Assembly: GCF_000620665.1 (NCBI RefSeq)
Contig: NZ_JIAU01000008.1
Location: 124,001-188,000, forward strand
Origin: Sphingomonas sp. URHD0057
Lineage (GTDB): Bacteria > Pseudomonadota > Alphaproteobacteria > Sphingomonadales > Sphingomonadaceae
DNA: 64,000 bases
Direction of reading: 5' to 3'
The translations under genes were made by a program, and so were the position numbers. The notes beneath the pieces were generated by a model. That model saw only the letters and a program-made list of their open reading frames with translations, ran no database searches and had not been told where the DNA came from. Shown in pieces: positions 51,933 to 60,841 of this stretch; position 1 is the stretch's first letter, and each line of letters opens with the position of its first letter.

Positions 51933-53618
51933 ATGGACGAGCAACCGAACCTGCGTGAATTTCTGAATGAAGTCAGCAGCTTCAGCGAGGAGACCAACCC
52001 GGCACCGGGCGCCTCTGCGATCGTGAAGCTGGCGAAAATCGGCGAAGTCGTCGAAATCGCCGGTTCCGGCTCGCAAATCCGGATCGACGGCGCCGCGCTG
52101 GCCGCGCTGCAATCGCACAAGGATCCCTCGGTGGCGATGTCGGGCCAGGTCGGCTCGCAGGTCAAGATGGTCGTCGACAAGAACTGGCTGATCGCCAACG
52201 TCCGCACGATGCGGGCGCTGGAGAGCGGCGAAGTCTATGCCAACGTCGACTTCCTCGGTGAAGGCACCAAGGACGCGGCCGGCAAGCTCAACAGCTTCCG
52301 TCGCGGCGTCACCCGCTATCCGATTCCAGGTTCCGACGTGTTGCCGGTCACGACCGAGGACCTTCGCGCGATCTTCGCCGCGAGCGACGAGCCGCACATC
52401 GAGATCGGCACCGTCTATCCGACCGACGACATCCGCGGCGCGCTCTATGTCGACCCGATGCTGTCCAAGCACTTCGCGGTCCTCGGCTCGACCGGTACCG
52501 GCAAATCGACGTCGGTCGCGCTGATCCTACACCGCATTTCGCAGCTGAGCCCCGAGGGTCATATCGTCATGATCGACCCGCACGGCGAGTATTCGGCGGC
52601 GTTCAAGGGCTGTGGCGAGCTGTTCAATGCCGACAATCTCCAGCTGCCCTACTGGCTGATGAACTTTGACGAGCATTGCGAAGTGATGCTGACCACGCAT
52701 GGTCAGGATCGTCAGCGCGATGCCGACATTCTCGCCAAGTGCCTGCTTGCCGCGCGCACCAAGGGCAAGGACATGAGCCAGTTCGGCAAGGTCACCGTCG
52801 ACAGCCCGATCCCGTACCTGCTCGCCGACCTCAACACGATCCTCGTCAATGAGATGGGCAAGCTCGAGCGCGCCGGCGACACGCTTCCTTATCAGCGGCT
52901 CAAGACCAAGCTCGACGAGCTTCGCGCCGACCCCCGCTACACCTTCATGTTCTCCGGCATGCTGGTCTCCGATTCGATGCCGGGCCTGCTGGCCAAGCTG
53001 TTCCGCCTGCCGAGCCACGGCCGCCCGATCTCGATCGTCGACGTGTCCGGCGTTCCGTCCGAAGTCACTTCGGTCGTGGTATCGGTGCTGGCGCGCATGG
53101 TGTTCGACTATGCGATCTGGTCGCGCACCGAAGCGCAACGGCCGCTGCTCCTGGTGTGCGAAGAGGCGCACCGCTACGTCCCCAAGGACGAGAATTCAGA
53201 GAGCGGCCAGGCCGTCCGCCGTATCCTCGAGCGCATCGCCAAGGAAGGCCGTAAATATGGCGTCAGCCTCGGCCTCATCACGCAGCGCCCGTCGGACCTT
53301 GCCGAAGGCGTCCTCTCGCAGTGCGGCACGATCATCGCGATGCGCTTGAACAACGACCGCGACCAGGCCTGCGTCCGCGCCGCGATGCCCGAAGGCGCGC
53401 GCGGCTTCCTTGACGCCATCCCGGCGCTCCGCAACCGCGAATGCATCGTCTGCGGCGAAGGCGTCGCCATTCCGATCCGCGTCCGCTTCGACGACCTCGA
53501 GCCCGAAAAGCGCCCCGCCTCGTCCGACCCCAGCTTCGCTCGCCTGTGGCGCGAGACGGGGGACGAGGAAGGCATCATCCAGCGCACGATCAAGCGCTGG
53601 CGCGGCCACGGGCGCTAA
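51933..53618 (+). CDS. HerA-like ATP-binding protein
   Basis: A 561-residue ring-type ATPase of the HerA/FtsK superfamily. An N-terminal HAS-barrel-like domain (residues 25-125) is followed by Walker A GSTGTGKST (185-193), Walker B LLLVCEEAHRY (about 404-414), and the sensor region GLITQRPSDLAEGVLSQCGT. HerA works with NurA in end resection or with Sir2/DUF4297 partners in phage defence; neither partner is adjacent, so this is probably the chromosomal form. A TTG four codons upstream is possible. A TTAATTTTAACC stretch precedes it. Confidence 0.88.
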   Translation: MDEQPNLREFLNEVSSFSEETNPAPGASAIVKLAKIGEVVEIAGSGSQIRIDGAALAALQSHKDPSVAMSGQVGSQVKMVVDKNWLIANVRTMRALESGEVYANVDFLGEGTKDAAGKLNSFRRGVTRYPIPGSDVLPVTTEDLRAIFAASDEPHIEIGTVYPTDDIRGALYVDPMLSKHFAVLGSTGTGKSTSVALILHRISQLSPEGHIVMIDPHGEYSAAFKGCGELFNADNLQLPYWLMNFDEHCEVMLTTHGQDRQRDADILAKCLLAARTKGKDMSQFGKVTVDSPIPYLLADLNTILVNEMGKLERAGDTLPYQRLKTKLDELRADPRYTFMFSGMLVSDSMPGLLAKLFRLPSHGRPISIVDVSGVPSEVTSVVVSVLARMVFDYAIWSRTEAQRPLLLVCEEAHRYVPKDENSESGQAVRRILERIAKEGRKYGVSLGLITQRPSDLAEGVLSQCGTIIAMRLNNDRDQACVRAAMPEGARGFLDAIPALRNRECIVCGEGVAIPIRVRFDDLEPEKRPASSDPSFARLWRETGDEEGIIQRTIKRWRGHGR

Positions 53619-53636
53619 TCATCGCGACATAAGCCT

Positions 53637-53927
53637 GTGTTGAGCAATTTTGCGCTGATCCTTCTGTGCTTCGGACTGCTCGTCCTTGTAGCGCTGGCAA
53701 TGCTGATCGGAGCGATGGGCCGACGGATTCGCGATGATTATCGACATGGCCGCGGGCAACGGAGGAAGACCTATCAACGCCTGACACTGACGTTCGCCGG
53801 ACTCGCCGCTTACTCCATTTTCCACGTCGGAGTCTTACACCACGAATGGATTCCGGCGCTCGGTTTTGCCTTGTTCGCGGCCGCGATGTGCGCGACCTTT
53901 TGGCTGAATAAGCCCCGGCCGAGCTAA
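53637..53927 (+). CDS. small membrane protein
   Basis: A 96-residue protein with three hydrophobic segments (residues 5-25, 50-66 and 73-91) and a basic loop (GRRIRDDYRHGRGQRRKTYQR). GTG start 18 bases after the HerA-like gene, so perhaps co-transcribed. I do not recognise a family. Confidence 0.6.
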   Translation: MLSNFALILLCFGLLVLVALAMLIGAMGRRIRDDYRHGRGQRRKTYQRLTLTFAGLAAYSIFHVGVLHHEWIPALGFALFAAAMCATFWLNKPRPS

Positions 53928-54007
53928 ACCCGCTTATTCCAAGCCGCCCATTTCAGCCGGAATCCTCGTGGCTTGAGAGCGGGCCGGTGCTATAAGCCGG
54001 CGCTTCG

Positions 54008-54952
54008 ATGTACCATGATTTTACCTATGAGGCGGTGCTCGCCTCCTCGCTACGCGCCCAGTGGAAGCTGGACGACGTGCTGCGCGCGGACCAGGAGCTC
54101 GACTTTTCGCGCTACATGATGCCCGAGAGCCTGTCGGGAACGGCCGCGCTTGCGGGACTGTCCGAGGATGAGCGCCGGATCCTCAACCAGATCGTCGCCT
54201 ACCAATATCTGCACCTGTTCGGGATGGTCGAGGAGTTCATCCTTCCCTTCGTCCTCGATCACGCGCGACCGATGCTTAACGAGGATGATTTCCGGGTGCG
54301 CGCGCTGCTCAACTTCGCCAGCGAGGAAGCCAAGCACATCCATTTGTTCAAGCGCTTCTGCGAAGCCTTCGCGCGCGGCTTCCCGGTCGTGTGCCGGGTG
54401 GTTGGCCCGCGCGAGACGCTAAGCGCCGTCATCCTCAATCGCCACCCCCTCGCCGTCGGCCTCATCATCCTGATGATCGAGTGGATGACCCAGGAGCATT
54501 ATCTCGGCTCGATCCGCGACAATCAGGATCTCGACCCGTTGTTCAAAAGCCTGATGCGCAACCATTGGATGGAGGAGGCGCAGCACGCCAAGCTCGACAC
54601 CCTGATCGTCGAAGCCCTGGCGGAAGGGCGCTCGCCCAAGCAGCTCAAGCACGTCTTTCAGGAATTCGTCGTGATCGTTTCGTTCATCGACAAATGCCTC
54701 GGCGCGCAGGCCGCGTTGAACGTCCAGACGCTGCAACGGGCGAGCGGGCGCCGGGTCGATGATGCGCCGGGCATGATTGCGCAACTGCACAGCGCGGCGC
54801 GCTGGACCTATCTCGGCTCAGGCATGGGGCACCCGCGCTTCAAAGCCGCCGCGGAAGCGATTTCTCCGCTGCTCGCGACGGCGATCGAAAAGCTGTCGGT
54901 GCAGGTTGCCGTGCCGGTAGTGCCCCAGCTGGCGGCGGCGCCCGCCGGTTAG
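54008..54952 (+). CDS. ferritin-like diiron protein (AurF-like oxygenase)
   Basis: A 314-residue helical protein with a full set of diiron carboxylate ligands: Glu in MVEEFILPF, ExxH in SEEAKHIHLF, a Glu pair in EWMTQEHYLG and ExxH in MEEAQHAKLD. This suits AurF-type N-oxygenases (PF11583) or related diiron oxygenases. The C-terminus is alanine/proline-rich. No biosynthetic cluster is adjacent. It ends convergently with the M23 peptidase gene, sharing TTAG. Confidence 0.75.
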   Translation: MYHDFTYEAVLASSLRAQWKLDDVLRADQELDFSRYMMPESLSGTAALAGLSEDERRILNQIVAYQYLHLFGMVEEFILPFVLDHARPMLNEDDFRVRALLNFASEEAKHIHLFKRFCEAFARGFPVVCRVVGPRETLSAVILNRHPLAVGLIILMIEWMTQEHYLGSIRDNQDLDPLFKSLMRNHWMEEAQHAKLDTLIVEALAEGRSPKQLKHVFQEFVVIVSFIDKCLGAQAALNVQTLQRASGRRVDDAPGMIAQLHSAARWTYLGSGMGHPRFKAAAEAISPLLATAIEKLSVQVAVPVVPQLAAAPAG

Positions 54953-56055
54953 GCCTTCTTCATTCCAACGCTGAGCAGCGATTTCAGCCGCGCCCTGACG
55001 GCATCGGCGAGATGGGTGTCGACGATCGGCGCGCTGCTGAAGCGGACGCCGAGCGGGTTGATCGGCGAGCCGTTCTTCAGGATCTCATAATGGAGGTGTG
55101 GCCCGGTCGACAGACCGGAAGAGCCGACATAGCCGATCAGCTGGCCTTGGTGGACGAAGCTGCCGGGCTGGGCGACGATGTCGCTCATGTGCGAATAGCT
55201 GCTGACCATCCCGCCGCCGTGGGCGAGCTGCACTTGCCGGCCATAGCCCCCGGCCCAGCCCGCCCGGACGACCTGGCCGTCGGCGGCGGCGACGATCGGG
55301 CTCCCCCAGCTGGCGCCGAAGTCGACCCCGGCGTGAAAGCGGCTGAAATGCAGGATGGGATGGTAGCGATAGCCGAAATAGGAGGTGATGTGCCCGGCGA
55401 CCGGCCATGCCATCCCCGCCGAGACCGGCGCGGGCCGGTCGGCATTGGCGGCATCGATCCACTGGTTCCGGCCATTGGCGGACCAACGGACGAGCTGCAG
55501 GTCGGACGCGGCGGCGCGGTCGAGGCCGGCGTACAGCAATTCGCGGTTCCGTCCGAGGACCAAATCGAAGCCGTCGTAGGGCGAGACATCGGCGCCGACG
55601 TCGATCTCGGTCGCCAGCGCGGCGAGATATTGGGCGGCCGCCCGAGGCGAGGCTCCGGCTGCGCGCAACGACCAGTACAGCCCATCGCCCACGCGTCCGC
55701 GCACGCGGATCGGCCCAAGGTCTTGGGGCGGATTCACCGGCTTCGGTTGCTCGATGACGAAGGGCGTCTTGCGCTGCGGCGCGAACTCGATCGGCTCGAC
55801 CGCCTCGGTCGCCGCCATCCGCATCCCCGTTCCGCCGCCGTTGGAGAGCGGAGCGATCGCCAGCGCATCCCATTGCGGCGCGTCATCGGCGACGGCCGCT
55901 ACGCGCGGGAGCGAGGCCCAGGCAACGCCGCTGCCCAGCAGCGCCAGCAGGCCGGCCACTGCCAGCGGGCGCGCAAGCGCTGGGCTCAGCGCGAATGCGC
56001 GAGCTTTCGTTCGCCGGCCGAACGGCCGTGCCGGAGTGCGTGACGTCAACACCAT
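54949..56055 (-). CDS. M23-family (LytM) murein endopeptidase
   Basis: A 368-residue membrane-anchored protein: transmembrane helix at about residues 29-48, a linker domain (110-205) and a LytM domain (210-345). Zinc ligands are visible as His241 and Asp245 (HAGVDFG) and His322 (GPHLHYE); the catalytic His is His289 in YSHMSD. It cleaves peptidoglycan cross-links or activates amidases in division. A complete CtrA-type box lies 22-36 bases upstream of its ATG, suggesting cell-cycle control. Confidence 0.92.
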   Translation of the reverse strand: MVLTSRTPARPFGRRTKARAFALSPALARPLAVAGLLALLGSGVAWASLPRVAAVADDAPQWDALAIAPLSNGGGTGMRMAATEAVEPIEFAPQRKTPFVIEQPKPVNPPQDLGPIRVRGRVGDGLYWSLRAAGASPRAAAQYLAALATEIDVGADVSPYDGFDLVLGRNRELLYAGLDRAAASDLQLVRWSANGRNQWIDAANADRPAPVSAGMAWPVAGHITSYFGYRYHPILHFSRFHAGVDFGASWGSPIVAAADGQVVRAGWAGGYGRQVQLAHGGGMVSSYSHMSDIVAQPGSFVHQGQLIGYVGSSGLSTGPHLHYEILKNGSPINPLGVRFSSAPIVDTHLADAVRARLKSLLSVGMKKA

Positions 56056-56076
56056 GCCCGGTGTGCCGAATCGAGG

Positions 56077-56091
56077 TTAAAACTGGCTTAA
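56077..56091. promoter_or_regulatory. CtrA-type box TTAA-N7-TTAA
   Basis: TTAA AACTGGC TTAA matches the full CtrA recognition sequence (TTAA-N7-TTAA) known from Caulobacter and other alphaproteobacteria. It lies between the divergent M23 peptidase and helicase genes, closer to the peptidase. Function at this site is inferred. Confidence 0.5.
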
Positions 56092-56146
56092 ATTGAGGGA
56101 TTCGGAGCCTTGCGTTCCTGCGGCGCGCTGCCACATTCGATTGATC

Positions 56147-58666
56147 ATGGCGCCGCGTTCAGACGCTCCGGTCCGCGCGATCCTCGGGCCGACCAACACG
56201 GGCAAGACCCATCTCGCGATCGAGCGGATGTGCGGCCATTCCTCGGGCGTGATCGGTTTCCCGCTGCGCCTCCTGGCCCGCGAGGTTTACGACCGCGTCG
56301 TCGCCATGAAAGGCGAGAAGCAGGTTGCGCTGCTGACCGGCGAGGAGCGAATCGTCCCGCCCCAGGCGCGCTATTTCCTGTGCACCGCCGAAAGCATGCC
56401 CGTACCCGGCGGCGACTCCCATCGTGACGGGGACATGCAGCGCGACTTCGCGTTCGCCGCGATCGACGAAGCCCAGCTCGGCATCGACCCCGAGCGCGGC
56501 CACGTCTTCACCGACCGAATGCTCCGCGCGCGCGGCCGCGAGGAGACGTTGATCCTCGGCTCCGACACGCTGCGGCCGGTCATCCGCGAGCTCCTCCCCG
56601 ACGCCGAGATCGTCCGCCGCCCGCGCTTCTCGACCCTGCGCTACGCCGGCAGCGTCAAGCTGTCGCGCCTGCCGCCGCGCTCGGCCGTGGTCGCCTTCTC
56701 GGCCGAGCAGGTTTACGCCCTTGCCGAGATGCTGAGGCGCTTTCGCGGCGGCGCCGCGGTCGTGATGGGCGCGCTGTCCCCGGCCACGCGCAACGCCCAG
56801 GTGGCGATGTTCCAGCGCGGCGAGGTCGATTACCTCGTCGCCACCGACGCCATCGGCATGGGCCTGAACATGGACGTGAGCCACGTCGCCTTTGCCGGAT
56901 TGGAAAAATTCGACGGGCGGCGCGACCGCCGCCTGACGATTTCCGAAATGGCGCAGATCGGGGGCCGCGCCGGGCGCCACCAGAAAGACGGCAGCTTTGG
57001 CACGCTGGGGCTCGGCACGGGCGAGAGCGCGGCCTTCACCGACGAAGAGGTGGAAGCGATCGAAGAGCATCGCTTCCGCCCGCTCGACTTCACCTACTGG
57101 CGCAACGCCAACCTCGACTTCACCGACGTTCGCGGACTGATCGCCAGTCTCGAAATGAAGAGCGACGACCCGCTGCTCCGGCCCGCGCCCCAGGCGATCG
57201 ACCTCGCCGTGCTCAAGCACATCGCGGAGGATCCGGCGATCGTGGCGAAGAGAGGCAATGCGGCGCGGCGGTTGTGGGCGGTGTGCGGCCTCCCCGATTT
57301 CCGCAAGGTCGGCGCGATGCACCATGCGCGGATGGTCCGCCGCCTCTACAGCTATATTGGCGAAGGCGGCCACATCCCCCACGAATGGTTCGCGGCCGAA
57401 GTCGCGCGGCTCGACAGTGTCAGCGGCGACATCGAGGCGCTTGCCGACCGTCTCGCCGGCATCCGCAGCTGGGCTTACATCGCCCACCGCGCCGACTGGC
57501 TGAACGAGCCGGTGAAATGGGCGGAGCGCACCCGCGAGGTCGAGGGCCGGCTGTCGGACGCCTTGCATGAGCGGTTGACTCAGCGCTTCGTCGATCGCCG
57601 CACTGCGGTCCTCGTCCGCGACATCGGCGCGCGCGGTTCCGACGCCCTTCCAGTCACGGTGGCCGCCGACGGCGAGGTCAGCGTCGGGCCGGAGCCGATT
57701 GGCCATTTGACCGGCTTCGACTTCCGCGTCGACCCGTCGGCGCGGTTCGCGGACAAAAGGCTGCTCCTGGCGGCGGCGGAGCGAAGGCTCGGCGAGGAGC
57801 TGGATCGCCGGGCGAGCGCCCTGGTTGATGCCGGCGACGAGGCTTTTGCGCTGGCGCTCGACGAAAATGGCGGGCTGGCGGTGGCATGGGAAGAACAGCT
57901 CCTGGCCCGCCTAGCTCCCGGCCGGTCGCTGATCGAGCCGGCGTTGCGGACCGCGCGCGCGCTCGATCGCCTGTCGGCCCACAGCCGCGCGGCGCTCCGC
58001 GCGCGCCTCGAACGCTGGCTCGAGGCGCAGGTCGCGCATCATCTGCGCTCGCTGGTCAGGCTTGCCGCTGCAGCGACCGACCCGGCCAGCTCGCCGGGCG
58101 TGCGCGCCCTGGCCGCAATGCTCACGGACGCGGCCGGGGCGCTCCAGCGCAAGGCGGTGCTGGGCCCGATCTCTCACCTCGAGCATGCCGACCGCCAGGC
58201 GCTTCACCGGCTGCGCGTCCGGCTCGGCCCGCTCGACGTCTATCTCGAGCCCTTGCTCAAGCCGACGGCGCAATATTGGCGCGCCGCCCTGCTCGCGGCG
58301 CGCAACGGCACGCCGATGCCGGCCCTCCCGCCCGCGGGCGCCGCGACGCTCCGTCCCGACTCCGACCCGCGCGGAGCAATGCTCGCCTATCGCCGCCTTG
58401 GACGCGACTGGTTGCGGCTCGATCTCGCCGACCGCCTCGCCTCGCATGCACGCCACGTCCGCTCCTCAGGCGGAGACAATCCCGTCGACGAGGCCCTCGC
58501 GACCTCGCTCGGCCTCGGCGATGAGGCGGTCGCCAGGCTGATGGACGAAGTTGGCTTCGCTCGGGCCGGCGACGCCTGGCGGTGGCGTGGCCGGCGCCCT
58601 CCGCGCAACGATCGTCGAAGCACCGCCTCCCATGCCTTCGCGGAGCTCGCAAAGCTCAGGACGTGA
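56147..58666 (+). CDS. SUV3-like DEAD/DEAH RNA helicase
   Basis: An 839-residue superfamily 2 helicase of the alphaproteobacterial group related to mitochondrial SUV3. Walker A is GPTNTGKTH (residues 14-22), motif II is AAIDEAQLG (the DEAQ variant), motif VI region QIGGRAGRHQKDGS. The C-terminal 400 residues are Ala/Arg/Leu-rich and poorly conserved. It probably unwinds RNA for degradation. I chose the ATG at 56147 rather than an upstream GTG or ATG because GPTN begins soon after. It overlaps the S4 gene by four bases. Confidence 0.9.
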   Translation: MAPRSDAPVRAILGPTNTGKTHLAIERMCGHSSGVIGFPLRLLAREVYDRVVAMKGEKQVALLTGEERIVPPQARYFLCTAESMPVPGGDSHRDGDMQRDFAFAAIDEAQLGIDPERGHVFTDRMLRARGREETLILGSDTLRPVIRELLPDAEIVRRPRFSTLRYAGSVKLSRLPPRSAVVAFSAEQVYALAEMLRRFRGGAAVVMGALSPATRNAQVAMFQRGEVDYLVATDAIGMGLNMDVSHVAFAGLEKFDGRRDRRLTISEMAQIGGRAGRHQKDGSFGTLGLGTGESAAFTDEEVEAIEEHRFRPLDFTYWRNANLDFTDVRGLIASLEMKSDDPLLRPAPQAIDLAVLKHIAEDPAIVAKRGNAARRLWAVCGLPDFRKVGAMHHARMVRRLYSYIGEGGHIPHEWFAAEVARLDSVSGDIEALADRLAGIRSWAYIAHRADWLNEPVKWAERTREVEGRLSDALHERLTQRFVDRRTAVLVRDIGARGSDALPVTVAADGEVSVGPEPIGHLTGFDFRVDPSARFADKRLLLAAAERRLGEELDRRASALVDAGDEAFALALDENGGLAVAWEEQLLARLAPGRSLIEPALRTARALDRLSAHSRAALRARLERWLEAQVAHHLRSLVRLAAAATDPASSPGVRALAAMLTDAAGALQRKAVLGPISHLEHADRQALHRLRVRLGPLDVYLEPLLKPTAQYWRAALLAARNGTPMPALPPAGAATLRPDSDPRGAMLAYRRLGRDWLRLDLADRLASHARHVRSSGGDNPVDEALATSLGLGDEAVARLMDEVGFARAGDAWRWRGRRPPRNDRRSTASHAFAELAKLRT

Positions 58667-58935
58667 GGATCGACCGCTTCCTTCATTGCATCCGGCTGGT
58701 GAAGAGCCGCACGCTCGCTCAGTCGGTAATCGAGGCGGGCCATGTCCGGGTCGACGGCAGGCGCATCGAGAAGCCGTCCGAAGAGGTCCGGACCGGGAGC
58801 ATTGTCGCGCTTCCGCTGCATGACGGTGTCCGCATCCTAAAGGTCCTCGAGCTGCCGCAACGCCGCGGGCCGGCGGCCGAAGCGCGCGCCTGCTATCAAG
58901 AGCTGGGAATTGACGAGCAAGGCGCGCCCTCTTAG
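58663..58935 (+). CDS. S4-domain RNA-binding protein (HslR-like)
   Basis: A 90-residue protein that is one S4 fold: RIDRFLHCIRLVKSRTLAQ, IEAGHVRVDGRRIEKPSEEV. Heat-shock protein HslR of this type recycles stalled ribosomal subunits. GTG start overlaps the helicase stop. Helicase, S4 protein and ferredoxin genes in this order are typical for alphaproteobacteria. Confidence 0.92.
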   Translation: MRIDRFLHCIRLVKSRTLAQSVIEAGHVRVDGRRIEKPSEEVRTGSIVALPLHDGVRILKVLELPQRRGPAAEARACYQELGIDEQGAPS

Positions 58936-58965
58936 CGATTTCAGGGAAGAGGGAGCCGCCGACCA

Positions 58966-59304
58966 ATGACCTATGTCGTCACCGACGCCTGCATCAAATG
59001 CAAATATATGGATTGCGTCGAGGTCTGTCCCGTCGACTGCTTCTACGAGGGCGAGGTGATGCTGGTCATCAACCCCAACGAATGCATCGACTGCGGGGTG
59101 TGTGAGCCGGAATGCCCGGCCGAGGCAATCCTCCCGGACACCGAGAGCGGTCTCGAGAGATGGCTCGAGCTCAACACCAGTTTCTCGACCGAATGGCCGA
59201 ACATCACGCGCAAGAAGGACAGCCCCGCCGACGCCGATGACCACAAGGGCGAAGAGGGCAAATACGAGAAATTCTTTACGCCCGACCCCGGCGAGGGCGA
59301 CTAA
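58966..59304 (+). CDS. fdxA: 7Fe ferredoxin FdxA
   Basis: A 112-residue ferredoxin with eight or nine cysteines in two clusters: [17 protein letters not shown] (3Fe-4S plus 4Fe-4S ligands) and [12 protein letters not shown]. The C-terminal extension of about 50 residues ([15 protein letters not shown]) is characteristic of the FdxA/ferredoxin II type. It follows the S4 gene by 30 bases with a purine-rich ribosome site. In many relatives the next gene is carD; here it is a convergent MipA gene. Confidence 0.95.
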   Translation: MTYVVTDACIKCKYMDCVEVCPVDCFYEGEVMLVINPNECIDCGVCEPECPAEAILPDTESGLERWLELNTSFSTEWPNITRKKDSPADADDHKGEEGKYEKFFTPDPGEGD

Positions 59305-59317
59305 GCGCCCGTTTGGC

Positions 59318-60094
59318 TCAGCGCTTCATCGTGAAGGTGTAGCTGAGCCCAAGTCCGCCCGACAGCTGGTTGCGCGACCCGAGCTCCCGAACGATCGGGG
59401 ATTTGGCGGCATCGCCGACCAGCCGCTCGTAGCGGCCGTATCCGAACAAGCCCCAGCGCGGGTCGAACTGGTAGGAGATGCTGCTGGCGGCGGCGACACC
59501 GTGGATGCCCCCGCCTGGCCGATAGGCGGGCAGGCCCGACGCCAAAGCGGCGGCCGGACCGACGCCGAAAAAGGCTCGCTGGTAGCGGCTATCGGAGAAC
59601 AGGACGCGCGGTCCGATGGAGAAGACGTAGCGGTCGCCGTCGCGCCAGATTTGATCCGCGCCGATGGTGCCGACGATCCCCTTGTGGCCGCCAAGACCCT
59701 TCAGAGTCTCGGCCCGAAGATAGAGCGAATCGGTCAGCTGGTAGCTGGCGAACGCGCCGGCCTCGATCGTCGTTTTGACTTTCCCGACCGGCACGTCGAG
59801 GTCCGAATTCTTGCGGCCGCTCTCGATGTTCGCAGCCGGGCCAACGGAGAACCCCCCGGAGGAAATCAACGGGATTCCGAAGCTGTAGTCGGGTGCGCTG
59901 AATTTGAACGGATCGGTGCCGCGCGCGACGTTAAGTCTCCACAACGGCGCCACTTCGGTCGTATCGGCACCAATGAAGTCGGGGCGCACTTGTGCGCCGA
60001 GCCCGACACGCACGCGAAGGTCTTCGCCGTCCTGGGCGAAGGCCGCGCTCCAGGCCGGCAACAGCGCCGCCCCCGCAATCAGGAAATGCTTCAT
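59318..60094 (-). CDS. MipA/OmpV family outer-membrane protein
   Basis: A 258-residue protein with a signal peptide (MKHFLIAGAALLPAWSAAFA) and a beta-barrel of amphipathic strands beginning VRVGLGAQVRPDFIGADTTEVAPLW and ending LSYTFTMKR. This opening is diagnostic for MipA/OmpV. Roles range from murein-scaffold binding to porin. GGGGGG lies six bases before the ATG at 60094; the frame upstream contains no family sequence. Confidence 0.88.
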   Translation of the reverse strand: MKHFLIAGAALLPAWSAAFAQDGEDLRVRVGLGAQVRPDFIGADTTEVAPLWRLNVARGTDPFKFSAPDYSFGIPLISSGGFSVGPAANIESGRKNSDLDVPVGKVKTTIEAGAFASYQLTDSLYLRAETLKGLGGHKGIVGTIGADQIWRDGDRYVFSIGPRVLFSDSRYQRAFFGVGPAAALASGLPAYRPGGGIHGVAAASSISYQFDPRWGLFGYGRYERLVGDAAKSPIVRELGSRNQLSGGLGLSYTFTMKR

Positions 60095-60169
60095 CACTGC
60101 CCCCCGTAACCGTCGGCATGGAAGTTGGCTCCACATCCGTATCGGAAACCGGCACTGAAAGCGATTGGA

Positions 60170-60841
60170 CTAGAGGACGCAGCCGCCGCGCGCGGCCTTG
60201 GCATAGGTCACAAGCTCTGGAAGCGCCGCTTTTCCGGACTTGAGATAGCGGTCGATCACCGCCGCGCAGCACGGTTCGCGTCGCACCCAATGGCCAAGGC
60301 CGTGCAAGGCCGCTTCCTGGCAGGCGACGAAGCCGCTGTTGAGGATCCGTTCGAGGCACACGAGCTCCGCATCATCGACCAGATCCCGCTCGGGATCGTC
60401 CGGATTGGTGAAGCCCGAGAAATGGTCCCACCACATGTAAGCGACGGTGTTCAGCGGCGGCGGCATCTCGGTTGCGAGATGGCCCAGCCTCGGCTCGCAG
60501 CGGGGGCCCAGCATCTCCTCGAAGAAATCGGCGATCGCGCCCCACGCCGCCGCTCGCTCGCTCGCCGGCGTCACCGGATCGCGCATCCACGGCTGGTCGC
60601 CGACCGCCATCGTGTTGACGAGACCCGTCAGCCCCTGGGCGATCTGCGCATCGCTGAACCACTCCAACACCTGGGGGCCGTTGGCGAACAGCCGCGTCAG
60701 ATAGGCGACCCCGGTCGGCGGCTCCGGCTCCCACCAGTCGCCGTCATGATCGAAATACCAGGGATTGCCGTGGGCGCGGATCGCGTGACCGAACTGGAAC
60801 TCGACGAACTGCTCGAAGGTGAGGTCGCGAAGCGCGGGCAT
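60170..60841 (-). CDS. conserved protein of unknown function, coupled to cysNC
   Basis: A 223-residue soluble protein rich in Trp and His. Notable segments are EFQFGHAIRAHGNPWYFD, DGDWWEPEPPTGVAYLTRLF, YMWWDHFSGFTNPDDP and QEAALHGLGHWVRREPCCA. I do not recognise a domain. Its ATG overlaps the cysNC stop by one base (TGATG), so it is the third gene of the cysD-cysNC transcript, suggesting but not proving a link to sulfate activation or sulfation. Four cysteines near the C-terminus may bind metal. Confidence 0.7.
   Translation of the reverse strand: MPALRDLTFEQFVEFQFGHAIRAHGNPWYFDHDGDWWEPEPPTGVAYLTRLFANGPQVLEWFSDAQIAQGLTGLVNTMAVGDQPWMRDPVTPASERAAAWGAIADFFEEMLGPRCEPRLGHLATEMPPPLNTVAYMWWDHFSGFTNPDDPERDLVDDAELVCLERILNSGFVACQEAALHGLGHWVRREPCCAAVIDRYLKSGKAALPELVTYAKAARGGCVL

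Noticed and set aside
51933-53618. HerA-type phage defence system
   Set aside because: No NurA, Sir2 or DUF4297 nuclease partner is adjacent, and the neighbours are housekeeping genes.
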